A program made the translations under genes and the position numbers. 64,000 nucleotides of DNA from positions 71,204,929 to 71,268,928 of the forward strand of contig CM049312.1 in the NCBI GenBank assembly GCA_026874595.1, written 5' to 3'. Below, piece by piece: positions 47,536-59,564 of this stretch. The notes below the pieces were generated by a model. It searched no databases, was not told the origin of the DNA, and saw nothing but the letters and a program-made list of their open reading frames with translations. The stretch comes from Sipunculus nudus (Eukaryota; Annelida; Sipuncula; Golfingiida; Sipunculidae). Each line of letters opens with the position of its first letter. The stretch's first letter is position 1.

Positions 47536-48480
47536 AAATGAATTGATGGACCATTTCTAGCAACAGAACCAAACAATAATATTTGTATTGATAAATCAAA
47601 ATTGATCATCTCATAAATAGGAACAGACAATAAAGGGTAAAATTTATGCTGACAGCATAGACAAAGATTTCCTTTGTCCATTCAGGTATTGATACATCAT
47701 TCCTTACCAGGTGATGGGTATGATACTATTATTTGTAAATTATGTGAAGTAGGTCTGTATGATTCAGGAAATATAAACAAAATCACTAAAATATATAGAA
47801 TCACCGCATATTTTACTACATTCATATTCATAATTCCTGTTCCTCTCATAAATTTTTGAAACCATTAGCAGCTGCTTTAGCCTTTCAGCTTCTTTAGGTA
47901 TAGAATTTTAGGTATAGACTGAATATTATGTAACAATATGCCTTAAAATTAAGAAACGTGAAAATTAACGTCAACGAAGAAGAATAGCGTAGGAAACAAC
48001 ATTCTGTAGATGTCAAGACTAAAATGATTATTTAATAATTAGTTCTGTTACTTTGTTCAATTATTTTTTTTTGTTCAGAATCTATTGATTTGTAGAATTA
48101 TTCTGCCTAGCTGTCTCAGTTGATAAGCTGTTTGTTCAGGAATATCCAGGTTAATCAAACTGAGTATAATCAGATGGTTCTCATAAACGTTAAATTACAA
48201 GTGAACATTGACTAGGTTTTGACTTATTATATAATTGAAGGTTAAAAATGTATATAATTTAATTTGTTAATGTTCTTGGCGATCCTCCACTCCATTACAA
48301 AATGCTACTATTGTTTGCTGGCATTGTCAGAAAAAAATTTATTTGTAGGAAGAAGATTCTTCCGAAAATCTTCTAATGGAGCTAATGGGAAATGTTTGTA
48401 TGCCTTTAAATTAATTTCTTATACTATTACCTAAATTAAAGTGCGATCCACTGATGTGAAAGTCATTCATACATTTTCTA
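47536..48480. other. No gene seen
   Basis: AT-rich, no supported feature. Confidence 0.4.
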
Positions 48481-48692
48481 TTTCCATTCATTACTGCATT
48501 CACGTAAAATCATGACAAGCAAATGCCAGTAATTGTTAATTGCTTTTATTATATTTGTACTTGTGCACAGTGCGTGTGTACGTTGAGCACAATGGATTAC
48601 ATTTTCACATATGTATAAAAATGGAGATTCTATCAAAAATACATTAATGTGTGGTGCAGTTAAGGAATCGTTGCCATTCAAACTTCTAGGTC
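48478..48692 (-). CDS. VWD-B candidate exon 6
   Basis: Reading down after ATAGGACCTAG, a frame in the phase needed by exon 5 (phase 2) gives SLNGNDSLTAPHI and continues with four cysteines to a stop at 48478. VWD domains often follow GLCG-xx-NG with a D/N-D-x-L/F-x-T-P stretch, which SLNGNDSLTAP resembles. The acceptor is weak (poor pyrimidine tract) and the rest of the peptide has no recognised domain. Confidence 0.3.
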
Positions 48693-49747
48693 CTATAAGG
48701 TCCTAGATCCATTATCCAGGTGTTCTATCGTCTGTTCAGTCATCTTATCCCGCTATTAGCAACTACAAATACAATAAGCCACTTATTAGAGAAAAAAAAT
48801 ACATGTAGAAATTACGATATAACAATAATAATGGACAAAGGTGAAATAAACGTAATAGCATAACAAATGACGTTTGGCGTGATAAATACATTCTTATCGA
48901 CTACGAAGGGCCAAAATTCGAGCCATGGAAAGTGCCTCGTATTAGGTTATATCACTATTTGTAGAGTCCACGTTTAATAAGTAAACTTAATAATAATAAA
49001 AACGTAAACATTTGTATGTGTATTATGTTGTCTCGATAGGTATAAAACTTTTCAATCGATATGTAAATCATTTACTCGGGATCAGCGTTAATGTCACCTC
49101 TCAGATGATTACAATTACCTTTTTTGAAAATTTACATTTAGTTAATACATGTGAAACATTCGCGAAAGAAAACCACGTCCTTGATCATATAATATATCAC
49201 ATACTCCAGTACCTGTATTACGTTCTGTAATGTAACAACGCTACATGAATCGTTAACTATTATTCTAGCTAAGAAAAAAAATCTATCTAATAATGCCACC
49301 TTTAAATTGAATTATTTGGCCAATCCCACTGGTGGACTTATTACACAGGTTTCATTGTACTTACTCTGTTGACCAGTGTCTGGAGAATAGATCGTGGCCC
49401 TCGGGGGTATCGTCATAAGTTAGCAAGTCATCGTCAGGCCTTGAATAGATAACAAAACAGTAGTATACAGAGGTCTTTGTTTAAAATATCAAAAGAAATA
49501 ATCTGGAACCTTATTTAATGAAGCATATATTACTGACAATAATGTTAAAACAATACAATCGTATAATTCAATCATTTTCTTTATATTACTATGTCTTGCA
49601 CATTTTAGGCATATGTTTTAAAATGTATGTAAATATATTACATATTTACATATTGTTATATCATCTCCCATTCTGATTTTTTCCCCCATTTAATAAAAGC
49701 TGACGTTTTGCTGTCATTAACTTTAACAGATAATCAAATCATCTTAC
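48693..49747. other. VWD-B intron or downstream DNA, no feature
   Basis: AT-rich. The 72-codon plus-strand frame at 49012-49230 has no support. Confidence 0.4.
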
Positions 49748-49950
49748 TCTCCGTTGTCGTCTCCACATAGGCCTGCCATTTCCCCTTCGAAATTATGAGC
49801 AAGGCATACTTTCAATTCTCTTGAACAGTCCCAAGACAGTTGGAAAAAAGTGCTCTTGATTCTAAAGATATCGCGGTTATATTCCTGTTTCATCCATACT
49901 CCTCCCTCTTCAGACGGTTCATCATAAGGTAATTCAATAGCTGCACCATC
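49748..49950 (-). CDS. VWD-B exon 5: C-terminal half of the VWD domain
   Basis: Acceptor TATTCCATTAG, 203 bp, donor GGAGA|GTAAGA; phase 0 in, phase 2 out. It encodes DGAAIELPYDEP (the VWD strand before the central loop, 'G..I.LPY'), RDIFRIK, FFQLSWDC, LKVCLAHNFEGEMAGLCG and DDNG. The SWD and GLCG motifs with their cysteines are hallmarks of von Willebrand factor type D domains, which make disulfide-linked extracellular structures. The acidic DDNG after GLCG corresponds to the usual calcium-site region. The same exon exists, decayed at its end, in VWD-A. Confidence 0.88.
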
Positions 49951-50877
49951 CTAATGGAATAATACCCGTTTGTTATCACAGAATTCATTCCTAACCTTTC
50001 ACTTTGTGATTGTTTGTACACATGTATCATATTCAAAGTATGTTATTGGTTCTTTCAAGACGACCTTTAAATACAAATTGTATCTACCACTGGACAGCGG
50101 TAAATATGTACACACCCAGTAAAAGCAATCATTAAATAAAAGAAATGCAATGATACAAATAAAACCTAAATGTTCAATTATACTCCGTTCTACCACCCAT
50201 GCCCCCCCCCCACCCCCACTCTTTTTTTTTTTTTTGCGAGAGAAATAAAAAATAAGTTACCTTTGATAAATATTATGACATAATTTGGTAGTAGAAAGAT
50301 ACGCCTTTCCATTTTGAACATAAAGCTGTACTTTGCATGAAGTTTTCACAAAATATTTTTTATCTAAAATTTGAGAAACATTCTCCTGAATTTGCGACAT
50401 TTTCTCTAAGTGGGACTTGGAACCAAGGGGTCAAGGACAATGGAACAGTCTGGAACAGTCTATTTTACCAGAAGTAGTGAATCGGCTTTATGTTGTTCCT
50501 GCTCTGTTGTGATCCGTGTGTTGTTGACTGTGTTGAAAGCTTATTAGAAAAAAATACACAGTATAATTTCAAATTTATAATGTAAATTTAATTTAAAAAG
50601 TAAAAGCGTATAGTTAAGAGAGAAGAGAGGGCATAGCACGAAAATATAATGCATGTTTGAAACCTTGTACATGCCATGTTCACTTGAACAAACGTCAAGG
50701 CTTAACCTTTCGCTAAGTTGAGGGGCATTTGGGAAAAGTTGCTAATGTTGTTTGTCTATACAATCTTTTAATCAGGCGTTTTTAACATGAATATTCATAA
50801 GCCAACAAAAAAAACTAATGTTTGTTTTCAATATGTGAATTAACATTAGGTTTGTTCAATGAAACAATTTAACTGTG

Positions 50878-50882
50878 CTATA

Positions 50883-50972
<90 letters not shown>

Positions 50973-50977
50973 TATAA
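50878..50977. repeat. (TA)n microsatellite
   Basis: About 100 bp of nearly pure TA with a few AAATA interruptions. Confidence 0.95.
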
Positions 50978-51186
50978 TGAATTTTCATCCATATTTTCAT
51001 GAAAAGTATCACAATTTTTTTTTTATTTAAATCATCTACATCTATAAAATTGAGAACAAATTGTATAATATATTGCGTTTTTATTGAAAATCATGGATAT
51101 GACCAGGTATCATTTTATGAATGAATTTAAAATACATTTTAACTTTTGTTATTATATTCATTATATATATACATACATATATACAT

Positions 51187-51332
51187 ACAAAGAAAAGTCA
51201 GTTCCCTACAATTACCTTACGATTGCCGGTCGCCTGCTCTATCCACTGAGATACAGCAGATGAGGCAGACCACCCTGACCCCTGTGTGTATTTTCACACT
51301 TTCATAGGAACAGCGAAGAGACGTCGTCAGTT
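51187..51332 (-). mobile_element. tRNA-derived SINE, copy 2
   Basis: The reverse complement gives CTGCTGTATCTCAGTGGATAGAGCAGGCGACC and a B-box-like GGTAATTGTAGG, preceded by TCTTCGCTGTTCCTATGAAA and ACACACAGGGGTCAGG. All blocks match the SINE at 28380-28535. The 3' side merges into TATACATACA-type simple repeat. Box A is better kept here, box B better in copy 1. Confidence 0.75.
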
Positions 51333-51830
51333 TCTCACAAAATGAAAATAATATTAACGGGGGGGGGGGGGGCAAATTAGACTTACGAAAAATTAAAAAA
51401 AACTAACAGGGCTTTAATATGGTCTTTCGGGATATTGACGAAAGTTTAACGATTTCACCAAATGTTCTTGGGGTCATGCAATTATAGCGATAATTCAAGC
51501 ACATATTAAAATACTCTCAATCCAACGAATCTATGCAGGAATATTTTGTGTCCATGGATAAAACTGGGAATGTGACTTTCCACTATTAATCTACGGATCA
51601 TATTTATAATTTGAGTCTGAAAGCTATACCTTTTACCCTTTCAAACGTTATAAGACATCTGATACGTGTATTTTAATCAAATAAATAATAGTGTTTCCAT
51701 TATAACACATCGTATTTTGGCATGCTGAATTCGCATGCCCCTTAAATGCCAGCAACCCCCACGGCCCCTTTCACATATATATTTTTTACCTGCCATTACA
51801 CCGTGAACAATTCCAGACAAAAAACTTGTA

Positions 51831-51871
<41 letters not shown>
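51831..51871. repeat. (TA)n microsatellite
   Basis: About 40 bp of uninterrupted TA. Confidence 0.95.
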
Positions 51872-51875
<4 letters not shown>

Positions 51876-52725
51876 GATTTGAACCTTGACCTTATCTTAT
51901 CTTTTTCAGCTAGCAGAGATTTGTCCTTTACCGGGTCGCTGGACACTATCACACTTTCATCTCTATTAAGGTATCAATGCAGGGTTTTGTTTGATATATC
52001 TTATAAATTTAGAACTCACTCCCATTAACTCTTTTCGTTGCTGTAGCCTATTAAGTTAGTCGCATCTAAGATCCTAGAGGCAAAATCTACACACGATCCA
52101 GGCGCCATAAGCAAGGACGTGACACCCTTACTCAAGTTGGAATTTGGCACAGTCGAGCCTCTGTGACGTCATACCTTCCCTCCCGCTATTAGATATGGTG
52201 ATTACCGCTTGGCAAGGTTTTAGCAGTGCTGCGCTAAGAAATGACTCAAAAGTGTTGTTAGGTAATAATCTTTTATTTCACTTATAATATTTCGAAAATA
52301 AATGAGGAGGTCTCCCATATTTATTGGTTTAACAAAATTGAATCCTAGCATTTTGTTTGAAACAAAATAAATGAAAAAAAAAATAATAATATTAATAAAG
52401 ACCATGGATCGTGAAACGGAGTATAAGAATCTATAAATTTTATAGAAATATAATTGTTTCATTATAGAAAAGTTTTTTAATTATCTGTCTGAGCTCTTTG
52501 ATATAAAGGAAACTATACGAACGTTAGGGTGTATTGGTTCTTACACATTCGTTATGTTTTCTCTTTATTTTGGGCTCTTGGTATACTCTTTATAAAGACC
52601 AGGAATCAAAATTTTAGGTTCCTATGTAATAAACACATTGTTCTTTTTTATATGTTTATAAATCAGTGCATATTCAACATGAATTGCATGTGTAGTGGAT
52701 GACAGGGAACACCACCTTACTTATA

Positions 52726-52933
52726 GGGGCCAAATCGCCTATCTGACTCTTTATAAACAAATGGTAATCCCTTGAAATTTAATAAAAATAGGCTGGAAAA
52801 CGTGGATATCACCACACACATCCTGCTTGTTTTGATTATATCAACGTGTTTCCAGTATATGGAGGCCTGCCAAAATAATCAAAACGAATTCAACAAGGAC
52901 ACCTGCCAGCAAATCAGATAAGCCAGAACTTTG

Positions 52934-52937
<4 letters not shown>
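52726..52937. repeat. Dispersed repeat, partner of 5582-5810
   Basis: See 5582-5810. This copy ends directly at a (TA)n tract (52936-52982), which may be its tail. Confidence 0.7.
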
Positions 52938-52985
<48 letters not shown>

Positions 52986-53143
52986 TATATATCATTAATA
53001 TATACACAGAGATATCACTTAATTTCTTTTTTCAAGGTATGTAAATGGCTACCTTTAAGATGTAAGACAATTAGAACCCAAAAATTTAGAATTAAATTAA
53101 ATCGATAAGATGAACTACCACAACATGCATGAAGAAAACTGAC

Positions 53144-53370
53144 CTTCATAACTGCACAGTCTTCGGTAATCGTGTACGTTACGCCGTTGTACAACACACG
53201 GACTTCATCAATAGGATTACCATGACGCCTTGTAGGGTCTTCGTGGGTATGCACACTCACCTTCACTATCGCGTGGGAGGTGAAATTATATGTACATCCA
53301 TGTGTCACTCGGATCCTTTTCTCGTCATATGTCTTAATATGGAAATTACGGGACCCGATACAACACCGCC
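53144..53370 (-). CDS. VWD-B exon 4: N-terminal half of the VWD domain
   Basis: Acceptor TATGTGATCTGCAG, 227 bp, donor ATGAAG|GTCAGT; phase 1 in, phase 0 out. It begins RRCCIGSRNFHIKTYDEKR, the counterpart of the VWD start 'C.v.GDPH..TFDG', then VTHGCTYNFTS (the conserved 'G.C.Y.l' strand, with an NFT glycosylation sequon), AIVKVSVHT, EVRVLYNGVTYTI and EDCAVMK. An internal AAG|GTGAGTG after IVK could act as an alternative donor, but splicing there would remove the second half of the conserved fold. The Asp-Pro-His of classical VWD is replaced by Arg-Asn-Phe-His. Confidence 0.87.
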
Positions 53371-54804
53371 CTGCAGATCACATACATATGGAATAATTGC
53401 AATTTAAAACAGAAATGTTTATAAAAATGTCATGCTACTATCTCAGTTCAAAGCGGATATTGGGTTAAGGAAGGAAAGGAAAGGAATAATGAAACTGGCA
53501 AAAAAGAAACAATGTTCATGATTTAATGCAAATTAAAAAAGAAACAATTAAATTTAATGCAAATTAAAAAAGAAACAATCTTCATGATTTAATGCAAATT
53601 TAGACTTGAGGGGAGAAAATGCTCAATTAAAGATTGATTGACACATTGATTTTGCGTTCTCTAATAAAATATTAATAACGTAATAAAAACCATTTTGTAA
53701 AGTGTACATCCTGGATTCAAAAGCATAAAAATATCACCTATATCGGTAGAGCATGTCCCAGTTAAACACAGCGTACAAGAGTCTATAGTTTATTTAATTG
53801 CAATACACTGAAATCGGGAATACATCATATTGTGGACACGTTGGTGAATGTGGTAATGGGGAAAAGCAAATACACATAACTAAATGAATCCAGCGTTTCT
53901 AGTGTTCGGGAATATTTGGTTCAGACACCGGAAATATCATATTGTCCGTAAAAAATATCATGACAATGCAATTTTTGAAAAAGAAAAACAACATCGAACA
54001 CACTCGATACCTTTAATTAAACGTAAGATAGAAAAAACTCGAGATACAGCTAATACTTATATAAATTGTAAATGATGTGTATGCGCTAATATCTGTGTGT
54101 TTAAATTTGAAAAAAATAAACCTGCATATTACGTATTTTTCTATACTTTGCACGTATTCAGAAACAGCCACATTCAAACACATGCTCGTAAAGACTTTTT
54201 AAAAAAAATTATCAATCCGTTGAATTGGTGATTATTGATTAGATGAGTAGTAGTAAGACACATAACACAAAAACAAATCTTTGCGCATAACAGTAACTTG
54301 GAAACTCCAAACTCAAATTCGGGTTCTAACTGAGAATCAGATATTTAAACAGAATCTTTTACGAACATGTAATTTATTATGTTCAGTATAACTAGTCATA
54401 ATTTTCGTTTAAATTTTTGTCTTTTTTGTTTAGTTAACATCTTTAAAGCTAGTAATATTTCAGGTCTTCTACCGACTCCCTATATTTCCTGTTTTTGCAT
54501 AAAAATGGTCTAAAATTTCTTATATTTTCCGACAATTATGCCCTCCTGTCTTATATTTTCCTATGTTTTCCCTGCACAACCAATTTTCTGATATAACAGT
54601 TTTACCACTGAAAACACTCATTTCTGTTTGCATGCAAGGCTGCATGAAGGATGGCAAGTAAGATGGCAGAATCAGGTTTACACCGAGTGAATTGTGAATG
54701 AATGTATCATATGACGGTAGGATGCATCTTTAGCGGAAAGGCAAATTTTTCTGCTGAAACGCAAACCTGTATTAATGTCTTTCCGGTGTAAGTATTACGA
54801 TCCC

Positions 54805-54863
<59 letters not shown>

Positions 54864-54941
54864 GGGTGTGTGGGTGTGTTTGAGTGCGGATATAGGTATG
54901 TATATGTATTCAATAATATAACATAGTATATGATAACATAC
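53371..54941. other. VWD-B intron 3
   Basis: A short direct repeat ('AATTAAAAAAGAAACAAT') recurs at 53515-53600. (TA)n at 54813-54861. No exon seen. Confidence 0.5.
54813..54861. repeat. (TA)n microsatellite
   Basis: About 48 bp of uninterrupted TA followed by TGGGTGTG-rich sequence. Confidence 0.95.
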
Positions 54942-55028
54942 TGTAATTCCAAAACTCTGCGTATCTCTGTTCCTCACTTGGACGACCATTGTCAGGATCT
55001 ATCTCTTCTCCATTTTCAGCCCTTCTCA
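54942..55028 (-). CDS. VWD-B exon 3: furin-like site and acidic linker
   Basis: Acceptor ATTTTCGAAAG, 87 bp, donor TACA|GTATGT, phase 1-1. Joined to exon 2 it reads AERVRRAENGEEIDPDNG, so an R-x-R-R furin-type cleavage site falls a few residues after the predicted signal peptide. It ends RYAEFWNYR before the VWD domain. The 87-bp length, DPDNGRPS core and FW-x-Y end are shared with VWD-A exon 3 (11883-11969). The acceptor has a poor pyrimidine tract, but phase and paralogy support it. Confidence 0.78.
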
Positions 55029-55445
55029 CTTTCGAAAATGATAAGATATAACACTGGTTTTTGGTGATTTATACAGCGATGACATCATTATTGTACCCAT
55101 CATTTTAGTGTCCCTTGCATACCGATCATCCGCGCCAAGTTTACAGTAATTACAGCGTCATACGAAATAGAGCTATATTTTCTTTTAGAATTGTTCGAAG
55201 ATTAACCCAGTATCAAAGAAGGCCACTTAATATTTTAGTCTACACTGTAAAGACACATCAGTCATGGTTATTCCTCAGACAAATTTACGTGATAAAAATT
55301 CAGATCTTCACACTTATAACAGATTTGTGTCGAAATGTGTGATTCCTTTAAGAGTTCTCTATAAGGCCGAATTAAGCCTTTCAGTATGATGTTAGATATC
55401 AGTGACTGTTTATCCCGAAACACGATGTTATTTTAATTTACATAC
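55029..55445. other. VWD-B intron 2, no feature
   Basis: About 400 bp of intron without recognised elements; a 75-codon plus-strand frame here lacks support. Confidence 0.45.
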
Positions 55446-55520
55446 CTCTCTCTGCACTAACTGCCACAACAAATGCAAGGGCCAACAGTAACACACCGCC
55501 CTTTTGAAACATGATGGCTT
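55446..55520 (-). CDS. VWD-B exon 2: start codon and signal peptide
   Basis: This exon carries the start codon of a small secreted protein with a VWD domain. Acceptor TTTTTTTCTTCAG, 8 nt of UTR, ATG at 55512-55510, donor GAGAG|GTATGT, phase 1 out. It encodes MFQKGG followed by the hydrophobic core VLLLALAFVVAVSA and then ER, a classical signal peptide with an A-x-A-like end. The ATG is the first after the acceptor and the same position is used in the paralogue VWD-A. The product would enter the secretory pathway. VWD proteins of this general build occur in animals as mucin-like, egg, shell-matrix or luciferase-type proteins; none of these roles is established here. Confidence 0.85.
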
Positions 55521-55635
55521 CTGAAGAAAAAAATCATTGAATACACAAATTTATTTGTTTTGGGTTTTTTTTTAAATTCATCTGATTTTCGGAAGTAATA
55601 TTCCGATATTTCGAAAATAAGGGCCAAAATGTATA
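55521..55635. other. Start of VWD-B intron 1
   Basis: Short T-rich stretch upstream of exon 2; the rest of intron 1 is filled by the LINE remnant and arrays listed below. Confidence 0.4.
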
Positions 55636-55639
55636 TCCA

Positions 55640-56990
55640 TGATGGCAAATTATAGTAACATTAAAAAGTGCCGAGTATGCTTTCCAATTCAGCTGTGCAT
55701 ATAAGCATGGGCGGGAAAGACTACCAAAGGATATATTCAATGCTAAACAGGCTTGTATTGCCAGAAATTTAGGAAAAATTACATCCAGCAGAGACTCTGT
55801 GCAAAAAAGAAATTTATTTAATGGAAAACATCTGATTGTAAAAGATGAAAAAATACCAGAATACAAGGATTCTCTGCTGGCAACAGGATCATTACCGATT
55901 CTGCATACCATAGCTGATAAGCGAGGACAAGGTTCTCAATTTATTTAAAAATAGTATCAAAGATTTAGAAAAAAAGCTTGGCTGCTGTCTAAGTATGAAC
56001 GTGAACAGTCAGAAACACAAGAGAACAAAAAGAGTATAGCTTGCCCGTCAATGAAATGAAAAACAATCAAGAGGAAACGGATACATATATACCCAAGAGA
56101 CACGGATGTAATGATAGAACCAACATGTGGACAACGCCCCTTGTGGGATACAACAAACACTATTTGGAGAGTGAGAACTTTGAGGGAAGCGACGCAGAAT
56201 AATATTGACCAAAACATTTTCAGTTGAGAAGATGAACAAAAAGTTTTAAAAATCAAAATAGGTTTAGTTCATATAATATGAGAAGACTTCATAAAAGAAA
56301 AATTAATGAAATTAATGAAACATAGAAAAGTTTACATACTCTTCCCACAAGGGACTTATTTTACCGAAAAATTTTAGAGTAAAATGTTTAATAGTTTTTT
56401 GGATGCAAAACGTGATTCACAGTTTTGAATTATCAGCATAAAAGGAAAGGAGTCAATTTTATATTAGAAAATTTAAAACGGGATATATTTAATATACATA
56501 TGTGTTGTGATTTGCAGAAACTGCTTGTAAATGTAGCACACTGGGGTAGGAAAATATGTCATAATTGTGTTTACGCTCAAATTAGTGAGATATTTTTTTT
56601 TAATATAGAACCATGGATAGTATAAAAAAATGAGTCGTCAGAAAAAGTCATTATGGCAGAAGAATTTAACTGTTATTTCGAGGATCTTGATAGAAATTAA
56701 GATTCACAAATTAACGATATAAAAATACTATTATCTCTTTAGAGCTAACTGATTCCTTTATTTATTTAAAAAAAATAAAAATGATATATTTTCTTGGTCA
56801 GAAAGAAATATTAATAGCTTAGTTAGACTTTTCAATTTTAAATCCGAGTCATGGAATGAATATAATTACTATATAAACTATCAAATATCCTGGAAACCTG
56901 AGAGACGATGGCCTGATCATAAATGTTATACTGGATATTATTTAGGTATTAAATACTGTCGTTCTCTTCTTTTTTGCGGTGGTTTCTAAT
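55640..56990 (+). mobile_element. LINE fragment with degenerate AP endonuclease domain
   Basis: Across shifting plus-strand frames: GVNFILENLKRDIF, LLVNVAHWGRK, an NCVYAQ stretch (like the 'vNvYAP' motif), QISEIFFFN, and after 56640 MAEEFNCYFEDLDRN (the 'GDFN..ldR' motif with GD changed to EE), DSQIND and a LIPLFIYLKK-like run. This is the order of the apurinic endonuclease domain in LINE ORF2. Upstream material (55640-56050), broken by stops, may be ORF1 or linker. It lies antisense in VWD-B intron 1. Confidence 0.65.
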
Positions 56991-57102
56991 TCGCGATATT
57001 CACGGTCGATACTCTGACCGCGAAATCTAAACCACGTAGTTTTGAATGCATACTCGTGGCCTTGATCATTAATTTCAGGAGCTACCGATAGATGGCGACA
57101 TA

Positions 57103-57556
57103 AAAGGTTACTCTTCAGTCACAGTGTGATTTCCATCGAGCCTGGTGCTTAAACTTTTTGATTCAGGGAGAATAACGGGGCCCATTTATAGTAATATCGA
57201 TTGACTTAGATGCAAAAACCGTGACCCTTTGGTGAGGTATACTAGGAGAGATAGTTGGCCACAGTAAAGGTTAATCTTCAGTCACAGAGTGATTTCCATC
57301 GAGCCTGATGCTTAACCTTATTGATTCAGGGAGAATAACGGGGCCCATTTATAATAATATCGATTGACTTAGATGCAAAAACCGTGACCCTTTGGTGAGG
57401 TATACTAGGAGAGATAGTTGGCCACAGTAAAGGTTAATCTTCAGTCACAGAGTGATTTCCATCGAGCCTGGTGCTTAAACTTATTGATTCAGGGAGAATA
57501 ACGGGGCCCATTTATAATAATATCGATTGACTTAGATGCAAAAACCGTGACCCTTT
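57103..57556. repeat. 163-bp tandem array, 2.8 copies
   Basis: Units start at 57103, 57266 and 57429 (AAAGGTTAmTCTTCAGTCAC), nearly identical, each with GAGCCTGrTGCTTAAmCTT, AACGGGGCCCATTTAT and AAAAACCGTGACCCTTT. The last unit ends at 57556. High identity indicates recent amplification. Confidence 0.93.
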
Positions 57557-58122
57557 AGCCCCTTTCACACATTCACGGATAGCAACAGGGATCACCCCGG
57601 ACCTTAATCCGTGGTGTTCCGGGGACAGCAGCGCGATTTCGTAAGGAGAGGTATGCTGACGCCGGCGGCACCCGGCAACCCCCCCCCCCCCCCCACCACA
57701 CACACACACACACACATGACTAGAAAGTGTAGCGCCACCTTGTGAATTATGCTGTCACTACCAAAATCATCTTAAGCCTATTTTTCTAACCCTAAACATT
57801 AATGTCAAAATCTTGTTTCCACATAAAAGAAGTGACACTATGTGTTATTGGGTTCCCTTTTGTTGCATTTAACTGGCCACTGTCCCACGTTCTACCGGCC
57901 GTTAGGTGGTGTTGAAAGGGGATTTCCCAGGCTGAAGTCGGGCTTTGTTAAACCAGCGTGATTGAATGGGACTTAACTCTCGGACTAAGGCAATTCGGTT
58001 TCGGGTTTGGACTCAAATCATTTACAATTTACAGCCCCCTTGGCTTTTCTCTCTCAAATCTGCCCGGTTAAAAAAAATAGGAACAAATCAGGAACAATAT
58101 GGAAAGTTATTCTTAATTATTT

Positions 58123-58160
<38 letters not shown>

Positions 58161-59503
58161 TAACATGTACAATAATTTAAACATAAGCGAAAAAAGTGCT
58201 TCAAATTTCGTTATTGTAGATATTCTAAAATTTTTTTTTTCAGTGAAAGAAGTGCTTCAAATTTTACTGAAGATATTCACAATATATCTATTCAAGGTTC
58301 TATGGAAGCCTTTTTTTATTAAAGACCGATACCGAGTGTCTGAATGGTATTATCGAACTATTGAAAAAAATATGTAAGAATAGTCACTCAATACTTGTAA
58401 GGTTTGTTTTACAACTTTGGTAGCTTAAAAAAATCTGAACTTGTTTGCATCCTAATGAAACAATATTCCTCTATTTGTCGGAGATCATATCGACATGTAA
58501 AAGTTGGAAATTACTTATAAAAATTTTCTTTAAAAAGAAAAAAAAAATTGATTTTAATGGGAACATGTAATTAATGAGATTTGTCAGATTTTCTAGGGAA
58601 ACATAAAACAATGATTTAAATTTGTATCATACTCAACTCTACTTTTAAAAGTCAGGCACTGGCAGTAGACCTACGTCGGTCCCTATAATTTTGTCAGATT
58701 CCGATCTTACATAAATATACCCCAAGTAAAGGCAACCCCTGTACTATCGCTCTGATGACCCTATGTCCAGCTGCCATGACCAGTTCCAGTAATTTACAAT
58801 TATCAATACAGGTGGCGTCTGTGTGCTCAATTATAGGATTCTCATGTAGTCATTACCCCTTAGTGATAGTGGGGACCCCTGGAGAAAGAAAGTAAACTAT
58901 TTGCATCCCACAGAAGGAGTCATTACATGAATTATAAAATGATCACCATACATTAATTAACATGATAAAAAAAAGAATAAAACATTATTCCTCGACCTGT
59001 TACAGGTCTGCCACAGGCAGGTAATTCGTATATATGATACTCTAATAAAAACAGTAGTATTTCATATATATAAATATATAATATATAAAAAGTAAATCGT
59101 TTTATATTATATAACAAAACAATGTATATGATACTATATTGAAAATAATAGTATTTAATATATAAAAAATATCACCTGTATTTCATACGTTTTTTCAACA
59201 CTTCACATTAATTAAACTGATATTTGTCCAGCCAATATTTTGCCTTTAATGTGACCGTCCAGGTTCTATTCTTTATGTATGTCCAGATATATTAAGTGGT
59301 TTTTAGTTAAATGCTTTTGATAAACGTAAGAGTGATCCATATATGGTGATGAAAAACGTGACCAAAACTTATTTTCATACATTTAGCGTTCCAAGAACAG
59401 GGGCCATATTGTGAATATGGCTATTTCATAAGTGTCATTTTACAAAATCGCATAGCAGTAAGGGAATGTATTCCTATCATCTGATGAATAATTTTAAGCT
59501 TAC
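57557..59503. other. VWD-B intron 1, remainder
   Basis: Contains a C-run and (CA)n (57680-57715), (TA)n (58127-58156) and AT-rich DNA. No exon seen. Confidence 0.5.
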
Positions 59504-59564
59504 CTGAGGTCTTCGTCTCCCTACCTCTGTGGATACCTGTACTGGTTTCTGGGCTTCTTTTATA
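59504..59564 (-). promoter_or_regulatory. VWD-B TATA box and 5' UTR exon 1
   Basis: Reading down: TATAAAAGAAGC (TATA at 59564-59557), then about 50 nt including TATCCACAG and GACCTCAG|GTAAGCTT (donor after 59504). With initiation ~30 bp after TATA, exon 1 would be roughly 30 nt and non-coding. The TATA box, TATCCACAG and donor are shared with VWD-A at 15506-15543, which supports this as a real promoter. Another possible donor (ACAG|GTATCC) lies closer to the TATA box. Confidence 0.65.

Larger units (their letters stand above)
49951..53143. other. VWD-B intron 4 with repeats
   Basis: Contains a C-run/T-run (50202-50236), (TA)n tracts, a SINE (51187-51332), a G-run (51360-51372), the dispersed repeat at 52726-52937 and AT-rich DNA. 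No exon seen. Confidence 0.5.
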
